Of a DNA stretch of 64,000 nt, positions 16,808-24,863 are shown piece after piece. Numbering within the stretch: the first letter of the stretch is position 1; every line of letters starts with the position of its first letter. Source of the DNA: Bin5 sp965242905. GTDB lineage: Bacteria > Chloroflexota > Anaerolineae > Caldilineales > Caldilineaceae. The notes below the pieces were generated by a model. The model ran no database searches. It was given only the letters and a program-made list of their open reading frames with translations, and was not told the DNA's origin. Position numbers and translations under genes: made by a program. The stretch covers positions 5,332,001-5,396,000 of the forward strand of contig CBDETM010000002.1 of the NCBI GenBank assembly GCA_965242905.1, written 5' to 3'.

Positions 16808-18319
16808 TTACGAGGTCAGTGGACGCAGACGAAGTTGCTTCCCAAGGCCCCAGAAAAGGGCAATCCCCATGAGAAACAGCGTTGGCAGCCACTCCACAAG
16901 GCGCACCCAATCCAGATCGCGCAGGTTTTCGGGGTTGATGTAGGTGACATAGGAGAGTGCTACGCTTCCGCTGAGCCAGAGCCAGGGAAGGGGCACGAGC
17001 CAGAGTCTCAGTGGCTCGCCTTCGCCGGGCGCCAGCAGGGGAAGGAAGGGCATCAGAGCCAGCAGATACCAGGGGTGAACGGTCGTTGCAAGAAGCAGGT
17101 AGCCGCCAAGAGGAACTGCCATCCAGCGGAGGGTTGCTCTCAGATTGGATTTGAAGTGTCGGAACTGTCGCCACACTCCCAGGAGGAGCAGAAACATCAG
17201 GAAATAGGAGATTTCCTGGGCTTGCGCCATCGGGTCGGCGATACCCATGCTTTCGAGCCAGTTTTCCAGCCAGCGGAACAGACCGCTATTGAAATTCCAC
17301 TGTGCGTTGTAGATGCGTAGTGCGCCGAAGAGACCCCGCCCGTCCCGCTCGCCGCTCAGACCCCAGCCAGCTCTCAGTGCCGGCGACACCAGCATCCCAA
17401 TAGTCAGATAACCGTACAGCAGACGGCTACCCCAGTTCCAGCGCCACCAGAATATTGGAGTCAGAAAGACGGGGATCAGTTTGGTCAGCGTGGCCAATGC
17501 CAGCAGCGCGGGCGTCAGTAGAGAGAATGAAGGTCTTCCAGAATCTGAAATTGACCTCCCCGCGTGGCTAGCATCGCCACTTGGGGTTGCTGTTTTTGCC
17601 AACGCGTAGACCGCCATCATGGTTAGCAGTACCATCAGCGAATCGACGTGTGCTCCCTGGGCTGTCTCTACCACAACAAGCGGGTTCCACAGGTAGATCA
17701 GCAGTCGGTGGGTGGGTAACCCGACGGCAGCCAGCAACCTGGAGAGGATGAACGCGGTTCCGAGATCGAAGAGAACGGCGGCGACCTGAAAGGAGTCGGG
17801 ATCCAGAGGGTAGAAGAGGGCGATGACGGCGAAAAACCATTGGGCCGCAGGCATATAGGGGCTTGCCATCCAGGCATGATTGGCCTGGGACCGAAACGGT
17901 ACGTCAAGCCAGTCCAACTGAGATGCATCAATGGGGTAGGCATAGGGACTTACGCCGTTGGCTGTGACGTAGCCATCCCACATATAGCGGAAAACATCCG
18001 AAGAGAGAGTGGGGAATGTTTGGAGCAGGAGCCACCTGAAAAGGCAGCCCCCAATCCAGATCCATACCAGCAGGTAGAACTGATTGACACCGGAATGCGT
18101 CTTGGCGCCTGCCATGCCGCGGCTATGCCACCATCTCTCAAGCCAGAAGATCGAGAAAGCGTAGGCGGCAAACGCCAGACCAAACCATAGGAGAAACTCC
18201 GCAACTTCGGTCGTACCCAGGTTCCCGTGGCGAATTTGCATGGAGACCATGCCGCCGTAGGCCAGGGTTGAGAGGAGCAGGAGGGAGAGAGGGGGGGACC
18301 AGAACCTCAGAGGTGTCAT
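16808..18319 (-). CDS. GT-C membrane glycosyltransferase (mannosyltransferase-like, GT87/DUF2029 type)
   Basis: 503-residue integral membrane protein with about 11-12 hydrophobic segments. The loop after the third helix reads SSDVFRYMWDGYV-ANGVSPYAYP, the Asp-containing motif of polyprenol-phosphate-mannose-dependent GT-C enzymes. A later NPLVVVETAQGAHVDS stretch is also family-like. A polar insert (about residues 243-265, Ser/Gly-rich) lies between helices. It starts four bases inside the ADP-ribosylglycohydrolase-like gene (ATGA overlap, 18316-18319), so the two are cotranslated. Acts at the membrane on an extracytoplasmic glycan or lipid; acceptor unknown. Confidence 0.78.
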   Translation of the reverse strand: MTPLRFWSPPLSLLLLSTLAYGGMVSMQIRHGNLGTTEVAEFLLWFGLAFAAYAFSIFWLERWWHSRGMAGAKTHSGVNQFYLLVWIWIGGCLFRWLLLQTFPTLSSDVFRYMWDGYVTANGVSPYAYPIDASQLDWLDVPFRSQANHAWMASPYMPAAQWFFAVIALFYPLDPDSFQVAAVLFDLGTAFILSRLLAAVGLPTHRLLIYLWNPLVVVETAQGAHVDSLMVLLTMMAVYALAKTATPSGDASHAGRSISDSGRPSFSLLTPALLALATLTKLIPVFLTPIFWWRWNWGSRLLYGYLTIGMLVSPALRAGWGLSGERDGRGLFGALRIYNAQWNFNSGLFRWLENWLESMGIADPMAQAQEISYFLMFLLLLGVWRQFRHFKSNLRATLRWMAVPLGGYLLLATTVHPWYLLALMPFLPLLAPGEGEPLRLWLVPLPWLWLSGSVALSYVTYINPENLRDLDWVRLVEWLPTLFLMGIALFWGLGKQLRLRPLTS

Positions 18320-19476
18320 TCTGGTGAACGATCCCGGGGCGACGGCGATTGGGCAGGAATCCTGTATACGCCCTGTAGTGTGGTGCCACCCGCGTTGGCG
18401 ATCAATGCTTCTGCCAGATTCTGGGTCCTGACGGCGAACTGGGTAACTGTGTCGTAGCGGGGCAGATCGCCGGTGACGTCTTCATTGAAGTAGATGTCGG
18501 TACTGTTGGCTATCGCTTCGGGCAGCCCGTTGTAGCCGTGTATCAGTCCGAGCAGGCCGGCGGCGGTGGCCATGGTGTTGTCGGCGTCCCAGCCGGCCAG
18601 CGCGGCAATCTCGACGGTGCGGAGGATGTCACTCTCTCCATATAGAAGGGCCATGACAGTGACGGCAAAGTTTACACGCGAAGCCCACCACATGGGGTCG
18701 GTGTCGTACTCGTCCCGGATCAGCTGCCGCGTCAGGCGCCAGTCTTCAGGGTTCTGCTGATGCCACAGAACCACATTGTCCACGATGGGAGCGATGATGG
18801 CTTGGTCTTCAGTCAGTTGGCGCGCAGCGGCGATCAGAGCTGGAACGTCATCTTCAAAGAAGGCCAGGCTGTAGAGCGCGGCGAAAAAGACGCTGGCCTC
18901 GACCGCGGGTCCGCTGTTGGTGACCTGGGCGAATCGTTTAGCGTAAGTCGAGGCGACTGCCGGCATCCCCGGAGCCAACATACCGAACAGCTCGGTCTGG
19001 AGCTGGGCGTCGATCGACCAGGCTCCATCGGGGTTGTTCTCGGCGTTGCCGGTCTCAGGGGGAAGGAATCCTTCTTCCATCAGGTCGCGGGCGCGGCGCG
19101 TCGATACCCAGATGTCATGGTTCAGGTGATCGACCCATTCCAGGCGAATCTCTTCGGCAGTGGGATCGAGTCCGTGCGTTTCGAGAATGTGGAGGTCCAC
19201 CCATTCGACGTGTGTATCGTCGTCGGTCGACCATTCTTCGAAAAGAGGCGGCGAGAATGATCCTGGCGGTCCGGGCTCTTCGATGTAGACGCCTTGCAGA
19301 TCAAGGCCGGCGTGGTTAGCGAACATCGTCGCCTTCCAGGCACCGTAGACTTTGTCGTAATAGTTGTCTGCTGAAATTGTCTGAAACTGCGGTGCAGGCT
19401 CCGGACGAGTCAGGCCGACCAATATAACGATGATCAGCCAGATTGCTGCAGCAAGGATGAACGTTCGCCTTTCCAT
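18316..19476 (-). CDS. Membrane-anchored ADP-ribosylglycohydrolase-family protein
   Basis: 386 residues. A single N-terminal hydrophobic segment (about 6-22) without a lipobox is followed by an extracytoplasmic ARH-fold domain. The two metal-binding signatures are recognisable: STDDDTHVEW in the N-terminal part, and AALAGWDADNTMATAAGLLGLIHG in the C-terminal part, which corresponds to the usual G-D-T-D-T-x-A motif. The second motif reads D-A-D-N, so one ligand position differs. Most ARH enzymes are cytoplasmic; an exported one next to a GT-C glycosyltransferase suggests a glycan or nucleoside-linked substrate rather than protein ADP-ribose, but this is inference. Confidence 0.8.
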   Translation of the reverse strand: MERRTFILAAAIWLIIVILVGLTRPEPAPQFQTISADNYYDKVYGAWKATMFANHAGLDLQGVYIEEPGPPGSFSPPLFEEWSTDDDTHVEWVDLHILETHGLDPTAEEIRLEWVDHLNHDIWVSTRRARDLMEEGFLPPETGNAENNPDGAWSIDAQLQTELFGMLAPGMPAVASTYAKRFAQVTNSGPAVEASVFFAALYSLAFFEDDVPALIAAARQLTEDQAIIAPIVDNVVLWHQQNPEDWRLTRQLIRDEYDTDPMWWASRVNFAVTVMALLYGESDILRTVEIAALAGWDADNTMATAAGLLGLIHGYNGLPEAIANSTDIYFNEDVTGDLPRYDTVTQFAVRTQNLAEALIANAGGTTLQGVYRIPAQSPSPRDRSPE

Positions 19477-19568
19477 TCGTCGATTCCCGGACTAGAAACA
19501 AAGGGACCAAAGGTGTCATGGCAGTATACCTGAACATGAATGCCCAGAAAACTTGGCGGCGAATTGGC

Positions 19569-19927
19569 GGGTGCATTCCAGATTTGTGGTGGGAACATTC
19601 TGGTTGAGAATCAGCGCCAGCAGCGGCTGAAATTGTTTGCCGGCTTTTGGGAGAGTTCGAGGGCAGGCACAAGGCCGGCACTTACGGGGATCCGATGGAG
19701 ATGGCGGGACGTGGTCTGGCTAAGCATCTTCTACCAGGCACCTGTCACCAATAGCGACACCCGGACGACCATGCGTGTTGTAGGAGAGGGGGCGTTGCGG
19801 GGGCGGAGCCCCCGCACAAGGGAGGGCCGAATAGGCCCGACCGCCCAGAACTGCAGTAGTTAGTGGTTAGTGGTTAGTGGTCAGAGAAGGCGCTTATTCT
19901 GGCGGAAACAGGGATGGGAACTGACCA
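19569..19927 (+). repeat. Dispersed intergenic repeat, copy A
   Basis: First of four related copies (others near 31759, 43241, 52708). It begins GGGTGCATTCCAGATTTG and has lost about 55-60 bp of the middle relative to copies B and D. The core 19781-19850 carries two hairpins, TGCGGGGGC-GGA-GCCCCCGCA and GGGCC-GAATA-GGCCC, identical to copy B. A tail of four 7-bp units (19856-19883) follows, then a 3' block shared with copy D ending at ACTGACCAT. The right end runs into the helix-hairpin-helix lipoprotein gene. Apparent reading frames differ between copies by indels, so it is non-coding. The 404-bp gap 19477-19880 holds nothing else. Confidence 0.9.
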
Positions 19928-20192
19928 TTCGAGACCCGAAGTCTGGAATCGTACTCTGAAGCTCGTCTCTCGTCATGTGGTTGAGATTGATCTTTTCGAG
20001 TGTAAGGGCTGTGTCGCCAGGGGTTTCTGCGGTTGTAGACGTCTCAATTGACGTGCCGGCTGACTGCTCAGGCTGGGAAGGACAAGGCGCCCCCTGCAGG
20101 GGGGCGGCGCCCGGGCATGCGCTCAGTACCAGTGCCGCCAGGATTAAGGACAGTCCAATGAGGGTTACTTTCGTGGCTGGGGGACTCATCAC
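19881..20192 (-). CDS. Truncated helix-hairpin-helix lipoprotein
   Basis: 103 residues. Signal peptide with lipobox VLSAC (Cys26), a Thr/Ser/Glu-rich linker, then EKINLNHMTRDELQSTIPDFG-SRMV, a single helix-hairpin-helix motif of ComEA type. After SRMV the remaining codons (encoding SSHPCFRQNKRLL and the stop) fall inside dispersed repeat copy A, so the natural C-terminus, normally a second helical part of the domain, has been replaced. It is last in the efflux operon, 77 bp after the permease gene. Whether the product is still functional is doubtful. Confidence 0.7.
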   Translation of the reverse strand: MMSPPATKVTLIGLSLILAALVLSACPGAAPLQGAPCPSQPEQSAGTSIETSTTAETPGDTALTLEKINLNHMTRDELQSTIPDFGSRMVSSHPCFRQNKRLL

Positions 20193-20269
20193 GGGAACAT
20201 ACCTTTCTTTAAATTGCCGTGGTCCGAAACATCAGGGGGGAGACGTACGGGAAAAGACCTGCCAGATGT

Positions 20270-21589
20270 TCACTCCCGGCGCAGGGCTTCAATTGGATCA
20301 AGCTGCGCGGCCTGCGTGGCCGGATAGTAGCCGAAGAATATGCCGACAGCGGCCGATGCGCCAAATGCCAGCGGCAAGGACAGGGGTACAAGCTCGGTAC
20401 GCATGCCTCCCAACTCTCCGAAGACGAAAGAACCGCCCACGCCTACGATCAGGCCCGCCAATCCGCCAACCAGGCTGAGCATCACGGCTTCGAGCAGAAA
20501 CTGACGCTGTACGTCGCGCGGGCGTGCGCCGAGCGCTTGGCGGAGACCGATCTCGCGCGTCCTTTCGGTCACGCTGACGAGCATTATGTTCATGATGCCG
20601 ATGCCGCCCACGACGAGTGAAACTGCCGCCACCCAAGCGAGCAGACTGCGAAATGCGGCCGTGGTAGAGGCCCGTGCATCGACGATGTCCTGCTGGGTTC
20701 GCACTCCGAAATTGGGCTCGGCCGGATCGATCTGACGGCGCCCGGCGAGGAGAGACGTTATCTGCTCCATTACGCCGTCCATCACGTCGCCATTTTCCGC
20801 CTTAACCAGGATCATACGAACGCGGTCGCCGCCAAAACCGGAGCCGCCAAACTTTTTGAAGACGACAGAGGCGGGAATGTAAATGCGACCGTCATTGTCG
20901 GTCGCGCCGACGACGCCTTGTTCGGCCATGACGCCGATAACCGTAAATCGTGAGGAGCCGATTCGCACCTGCTGCCCAATGGGGTCAACCCCTTCGAAGA
21001 GGTCTTCGGCAATGCCTGCGCCCAGTATTGCGACACGCTGAATGGCCTCGTTCTCGGCGTGAGTGAAGAAGCGGCCCTGCCCAATCGAGTAGTCGCGAAC
21101 TTCCAGAAAGTCTGCCGTTACGCCAACCACAGAAACGCTGTTCAATGTTGCAGCACCACCCTTGACCGTCTGCGTAGTGCTTTGTTCCAATGACACACCG
21201 CTGATATCGCTTAAATTCTGTGACAGGAAAACAACCTCATCGTAGGTGAAGGTAGTTATCCCTCCCGGACCTCCCCTGGGGCCTCCAGCGCCGCGAACGC
21301 CGCCGAAACTGCGAAAGGGCGTTACCAAAATCAGATTTGCGCCGAGCCCGCTGATCTGGTCCTCGATCTCAGCCTCGGCGCCGGCACTGACAGCAAGCAT
21401 TATGATTACGGCGGCGACGCCGATGATGATGCCCAAAGTAGTGAGGAAAGAACGCAGCTTATTCAGCATCACGCCTTCCCAGGCGACGCGAAAGGCGTTG
21501 GGGAGGGTCATCCCGTGCAAATCTTTGAAGGAATCATCCTCCAGCCTCTGTCTGCCCAAAGGGGCAGTTGTGATAGAGTCCTGCAGCAT
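20270..21589 (-). CDS. MacB/YknZ-type ABC transporter permease
   Basis: 439 residues: N-terminal membrane helix (SFLTTLGIIIGVAAVIIMLAV), a large extracytoplasmic MacB_PCD domain with a Gly/Pro-rich stretch near residue 95, and three C-terminal membrane helices of the FtsX type (GIGIMNIMLVSVTERTREIG motif). This is the mechanotransmission-type permease that works with a dedicated ATPase and adaptor. The ATG has GAGAGGAG 10 nt upstream. Gene order adaptor-ATPase-permease matches YknXYZ/MacAB systems, which export peptides, toxins or macrolides. Confidence 0.93.
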   Translation of the reverse strand: MLQDSITTAPLGRQRLEDDSFKDLHGMTLPNAFRVAWEGVMLNKLRSFLTTLGIIIGVAAVIIMLAVSAGAEAEIEDQISGLGANLILVTPFRSFGGVRGAGGPRGGPGGITTFTYDEVVFLSQNLSDISGVSLEQSTTQTVKGGAATLNSVSVVGVTADFLEVRDYSIGQGRFFTHAENEAIQRVAILGAGIAEDLFEGVDPIGQQVRIGSSRFTVIGVMAEQGVVGATDNDGRIYIPASVVFKKFGGSGFGGDRVRMILVKAENGDVMDGVMEQITSLLAGRRQIDPAEPNFGVRTQQDIVDARASTTAAFRSLLAWVAAVSLVVGGIGIMNIMLVSVTERTREIGLRQALGARPRDVQRQFLLEAVMLSLVGGLAGLIVGVGGSFVFGELGGMRTELVPLSLPLAFGASAAVGIFFGYYPATQAAQLDPIEALRRE

Positions 21590-21668
21590 GTGCAGTTTCT
21601 CCTCTCTGACAGGTTTTCTTCTTCGACCAGGTGCGAAGGCAGTTGGCCCTAAGCGAATTCAAGAAAAG

Positions 21669-22385
21669 TCAAGTTACTGCCACTCGGTCAATTTGTGACT
21701 GGGGAGCGACGACCTGTCCGTCCAGAACATTGACGACACGGCCAGCCTCACGCGCTCTTTCCGATTCATGTGTTACCATCACGATCGTGGCTCCCTGGCC
21801 ATGTATCCGATGAAATACGCCCATAATCTCGGTGCTGGAGTGGGAATCAAGGTTCCCTGTAGGCTCGTCGGCCAGAAGGAGAGAGGGGTCATTGATCAAC
21901 GCGCGGGCAATGGCTACCCGCTGCTGTTGTCCACCAGACAGTTCGGTGGGCAGGTGATGAAGACGATCGCCCAAGCCAACAAGATCCAGCAGCTCCGAGG
22001 CCCTGTCGCTGCGTTGATCTTCGCTCCAGTTCTGAAAGCCGTTGTACATCATCGGTAGCATCACATTCTTGCGTGCGCTCAGGCGAGGCAGGAGATTGTA
22101 TGACTGAAAGACGAATCCTATTTTGCGGTTGCGCACGGATGCCAGTTGATCGCGATTGAGGCTGCTGACGTCTTCGCCGTCAAGAATGTATAGACCGCTC
22201 GTCGCGCGGTCCAGGCAGCCAATTATGTTCATGAGCGTGGACTTGCCGGATCCCGAAGGCCCCATGATGGCGACGAATTCGCCCCTTTCAACCTGCAAGT
22301 CCAACCCGCTCAGAGCATGGACGGCGATATCACCTTCGCCGTAGGTCTTTGTCATATTGGTGATGTCAATGACAAGCTCGTTCAT
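21669..22385 (-). CDS. MacB/YknY/LolD-type ABC transporter ATPase
   Basis: 238-residue cytoplasmic ATPase. Walker A GPSGSGKS (42-49), signature LSGGQQQR, Walker B LLLADEPTGNLD, and H-loop MVTHES. The ETP-GNLD motif after Walker B marks the MacB/LolD/FtsE group. It energises the permease encoded 79 bp downstream and shares the operon with the HlyD-type adaptor. Confidence 0.95.
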   Translation of the reverse strand: MNELVIDITNMTKTYGEGDIAVHALSGLDLQVERGEFVAIMGPSGSGKSTLMNIIGCLDRATSGLYILDGEDVSSLNRDQLASVRNRKIGFVFQSYNLLPRLSARKNVMLPMMYNGFQNWSEDQRSDRASELLDLVGLGDRLHHLPTELSGGQQQRVAIARALINDPSLLLADEPTGNLDSHSSTEIMGVFHRIHGQGATIVMVTHESERAREAGRVVNVLDGQVVAPQSQIDRVAVT

Positions 22386-22434
22386 GTCGTCCTCAAGGCA
22401 GTCAGGCAGCCAGCAAGGCGGCTACCCCAAGCGC

Positions 22435-23958
22435 TCAGTTGTTCCCAACCTGGGCATCGCCGGTGCTGATGGTTTCCCCTTCTTCCAGCCCGGAAAGGAT
22501 CTCGGCACTGACGAAGTTCCGCAGGCCTACTTGAACGGGCCGGAATTCCAGTTCATCTCTCGGGCCAACAACGAAGACAGCGAATTGCCCGGGACTTATC
22601 TCTCTCAGGGCCTGGACAGGCACGAGTAGCGCATTGCGAGCTTCTCCGGCGATAATCTCCACCTCGGCGTTCATGCCGAAAAGCAGCGGAGCCGGGTGCT
22701 GGGTCATGTCGATACTGGCCCACGACTGAATTGCGGAGGCCCCGTCGACATCGACCAGGGCCGGTTCGACCCGCGTAATGTTTCCTGTATAGGTAAACTC
22801 AGGGAAGGCCTCGAAGATGATACTGACGGGAAATCCGGGCACGGCCGCGGAAATGTCCAACTCTTCGATCCAGAATCGGACCTGTGCGGTCTCGGTGTCC
22901 GCCAGACCGATAATCGGGCCCATAGAGACCGAGTCACCTGACTGCACTGCAACAGAGGTGACGACTCCTGCTATCGGGGCGCGAATGGCGCCGCCCTCGA
23001 TTTCGCGTTGCACGTCCTGGGCGGTGAGTCGCGCCTGTTCTACGGCGAGTTCGGCTCGTTCCAGCTCTTCTGCGCTTGGGCCGTCCAACAGGTCTTCCAG
23101 CCCGGCGCGGTTCTGCTCCACTTTGGCCCGGGCGGCAGCCACGTCGAGCTGGTCGGCATCCTGAAGCAGGAGGTTGAGCGTATTTTGCGCCTGCAAGACC
23201 CGTGCTCTTGCGGATTCGATCTGGTCTTCGGAGGCTCCGGCTGCGCCGATGTTGTACTGCGCCAGGGCCTTCTCGTAGGCGAGCGTGGCAGATTGTAGAT
23301 CGGCTGCCTGCGAGGTTCTGCCGACGTCGTTACGCCAGGCAACTCTGTCGTAGGCCGACTGGGCTTCGGCAAGGGCGACTTCGGCTGATTTCAAGTCGGC
23401 CTGCAGGCTGGTGAGCGTGTCCTGTGTGGGGCCTGCCAGCAGCGTGTTGAGAGCACTCTGGGCGCTATTGAGTTCGCTGCGCGCGGCGTTGACTTCCTCA
23501 GCAGTGGGCGGCGCGACCAGGCGGTCATATTCGGCCTGCGCGGCCGCAAGGCCCGATTGCGCGGCGGCTAGATCTGCTGCGCTTACTTCGCCGGTCAGTT
23601 CTATCAGGGCGATCTCGGCAAGGCGCAGGTTGATTTGGGCCGAGATGAGTTGCGAGTTCAGGGTTGAATCATACTCCAAGGTAGCCAGGATCTGATCGGC
23701 ATCGACCTGATCTCCGACCTGGGCGGCTATGCTGCTTACGATGCCGCTGCTCCTGAACCCGACCTGTGTTTCCTCGCCGGCAAAAAGCGTGCCAATGCCG
23801 CCGGCTGTCAGTACGAGGTCGCCGCGGCGCACCTGTGCCGTCTGCAGTTCAGGCGCGATGACATCCGGTTCCTGGGTCACAAAGTAGGTGTTGTACCCGT
23901 AATACGCGCCAGTCCCGAAGACGGCTAATGTCAGCAGACTAAGGAGAATTGACTTCAT
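22435..23958 (-). CDS. HlyD/MacA-type efflux adaptor protein
   Basis: 507 residues. One N-terminal membrane helix, then a biotinyl-lipoyl-like half motif, a very long Ala/Gln/Glu-rich alpha-hairpin (about residues 90-315), the second half motif with GGAIRAPIAGVVTSVAVQSGDSV, and a beta-barrel domain. The hairpin contains repeated A-x-A-E-L-type heptads and is longer than in MacA, implying an extended coiled coil. Links the ABC exporter to the cell exterior. No outer-membrane TolC gene is nearby, which would fit a monoderm-like envelope. Confidence 0.92.
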   Translation of the reverse strand: MKSILLSLLTLAVFGTGAYYGYNTYFVTQEPDVIAPELQTAQVRRGDLVLTAGGIGTLFAGEETQVGFRSSGIVSSIAAQVGDQVDADQILATLEYDSTLNSQLISAQINLRLAEIALIELTGEVSAADLAAAQSGLAAAQAEYDRLVAPPTAEEVNAARSELNSAQSALNTLLAGPTQDTLTSLQADLKSAEVALAEAQSAYDRVAWRNDVGRTSQAADLQSATLAYEKALAQYNIGAAGASEDQIESARARVLQAQNTLNLLLQDADQLDVAAARAKVEQNRAGLEDLLDGPSAEELERAELAVEQARLTAQDVQREIEGGAIRAPIAGVVTSVAVQSGDSVSMGPIIGLADTETAQVRFWIEELDISAAVPGFPVSIIFEAFPEFTYTGNITRVEPALVDVDGASAIQSWASIDMTQHPAPLLFGMNAEVEIIAGEARNALLVPVQALREISPGQFAVFVVGPRDELEFRPVQVGLRNFVSAEILSGLEEGETISTGDAQVGNN

Positions 23959-24006
23959 GGGTAGCCCCCGATTCCCGCCAACAAGAGGGATTCCGAAGAA
24001 ACCAGT

Positions 24007-24726
24007 CTAGAAGGCAGCCTTTGACTCGAGCAGCTCGATCAGTGGCGCCATGAGAAAGCCAAACCGCCCTGCCCCGCCAGGTCCTCCTCCGCCGCCCCGG
24101 CCTCGAAGGCCGCCTTCAGGAATTTCAACGCCCATTTCTCGTAGTCGTTCTTGTCGCTCTTCAGGTGACAGAGCCTGCATCTCCTGCCTGAATTCAGCCC
24201 TTTCTTCTTCAGACATGTCGGCAAAAATGCCGCCTCGGCCGCCCTGACCTCCCTGACCCGGACCCTGTCCGAACTGTGGCAACTCGATGCCATTTTCCTG
24301 GGCCCATTTGTTCATGTCGGTGAAGGTAAGTTGCATGGCGCCGATTTCCTCAATCTGGGCTTGCGTCAGCGTCCCCTCGATCTGGGTCAATATGGCGGCC
24401 CGCTCCGTCTGGTTCTGTATCGTTCCGCTCTGAAGCGCCTGCCACAGAACCAGCATTGAGGCTGCCTGCTCTGGGGTAATTGCATTGTCGGACTCTTCCA
24501 AGAGCATGATTCCCAGAACGAGCTGGTTCATCGGGGGTAGGGCCCCTTCGAAGGCGCTCGTCAGCACGGATGGGCGCTGTTGAGCTGTGTTTCCGGAATT
24601 GCTTTCCTGCAAGACGTTTTCGACCGGTTCCGATGCTTCTGCTGCCGGATTTGGGTCGCTCCTACCACATGCCGTGAGGAGCAGAATCATCGCTACGATC
24701 AAGGTTCCTCTTGTCCACTTATTCAT
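24007..24726 (-). CDS. Gly-rich lipoprotein of the efflux operon, function unknown
   Basis: 239 residues with lipobox LLTAC (Cys20) and an AGGGGAG ribosome site. The mature part is helical and Gln/Glu-rich (about 70-150); LSPEERQERLREMG follows near residue 190, then a run of Gly with Arg, and a hydrophobic C-terminus. The helical Glu/Gln/Met-rich part with E-E-R-x-E-F-R-Q-x-M is reminiscent of Spy/CpxP-like extracytoplasmic proteins but I cannot assign it. Encoded between the histidine kinase and the adaptor, it might be a sensor accessory or an exporter partner. Confidence 0.7.
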   Translation of the reverse strand: MNKWTRGTLIVAMILLLTACGRSDPNPAAEASEPVENVLQESNSGNTAQQRPSVLTSAFEGALPPMNQLVLGIMLLEESDNAITPEQAASMLVLWQALQSGTIQNQTERAAILTQIEGTLTQAQIEEIGAMQLTFTDMNKWAQENGIELPQFGQGPGQGGQGGRGGIFADMSEEERAEFRQEMQALSPEERQERLREMGVEIPEGGLRGRGGGGGPGGAGRFGFLMAPLIELLESKAAF

Positions 24727-24863
24727 ATTGACGCTCCCCTCTGTAACGCCAGCTTCACTTCGTAACGGTCGATGCGCCCGACGATTCCCAGTACGAACAA
24801 GACACTCAAGGATTGTACTCAGGAAACCTTTGGAACCTGTGAAGGACGCATAAAGATGCTGTT

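Noticed and set aside
19477..19880. Insertion sequence at repeat copy A
   Set aside because: No transposase, no terminal inverted repeats and no clear target duplication; described instead as a dispersed non-coding repeat.
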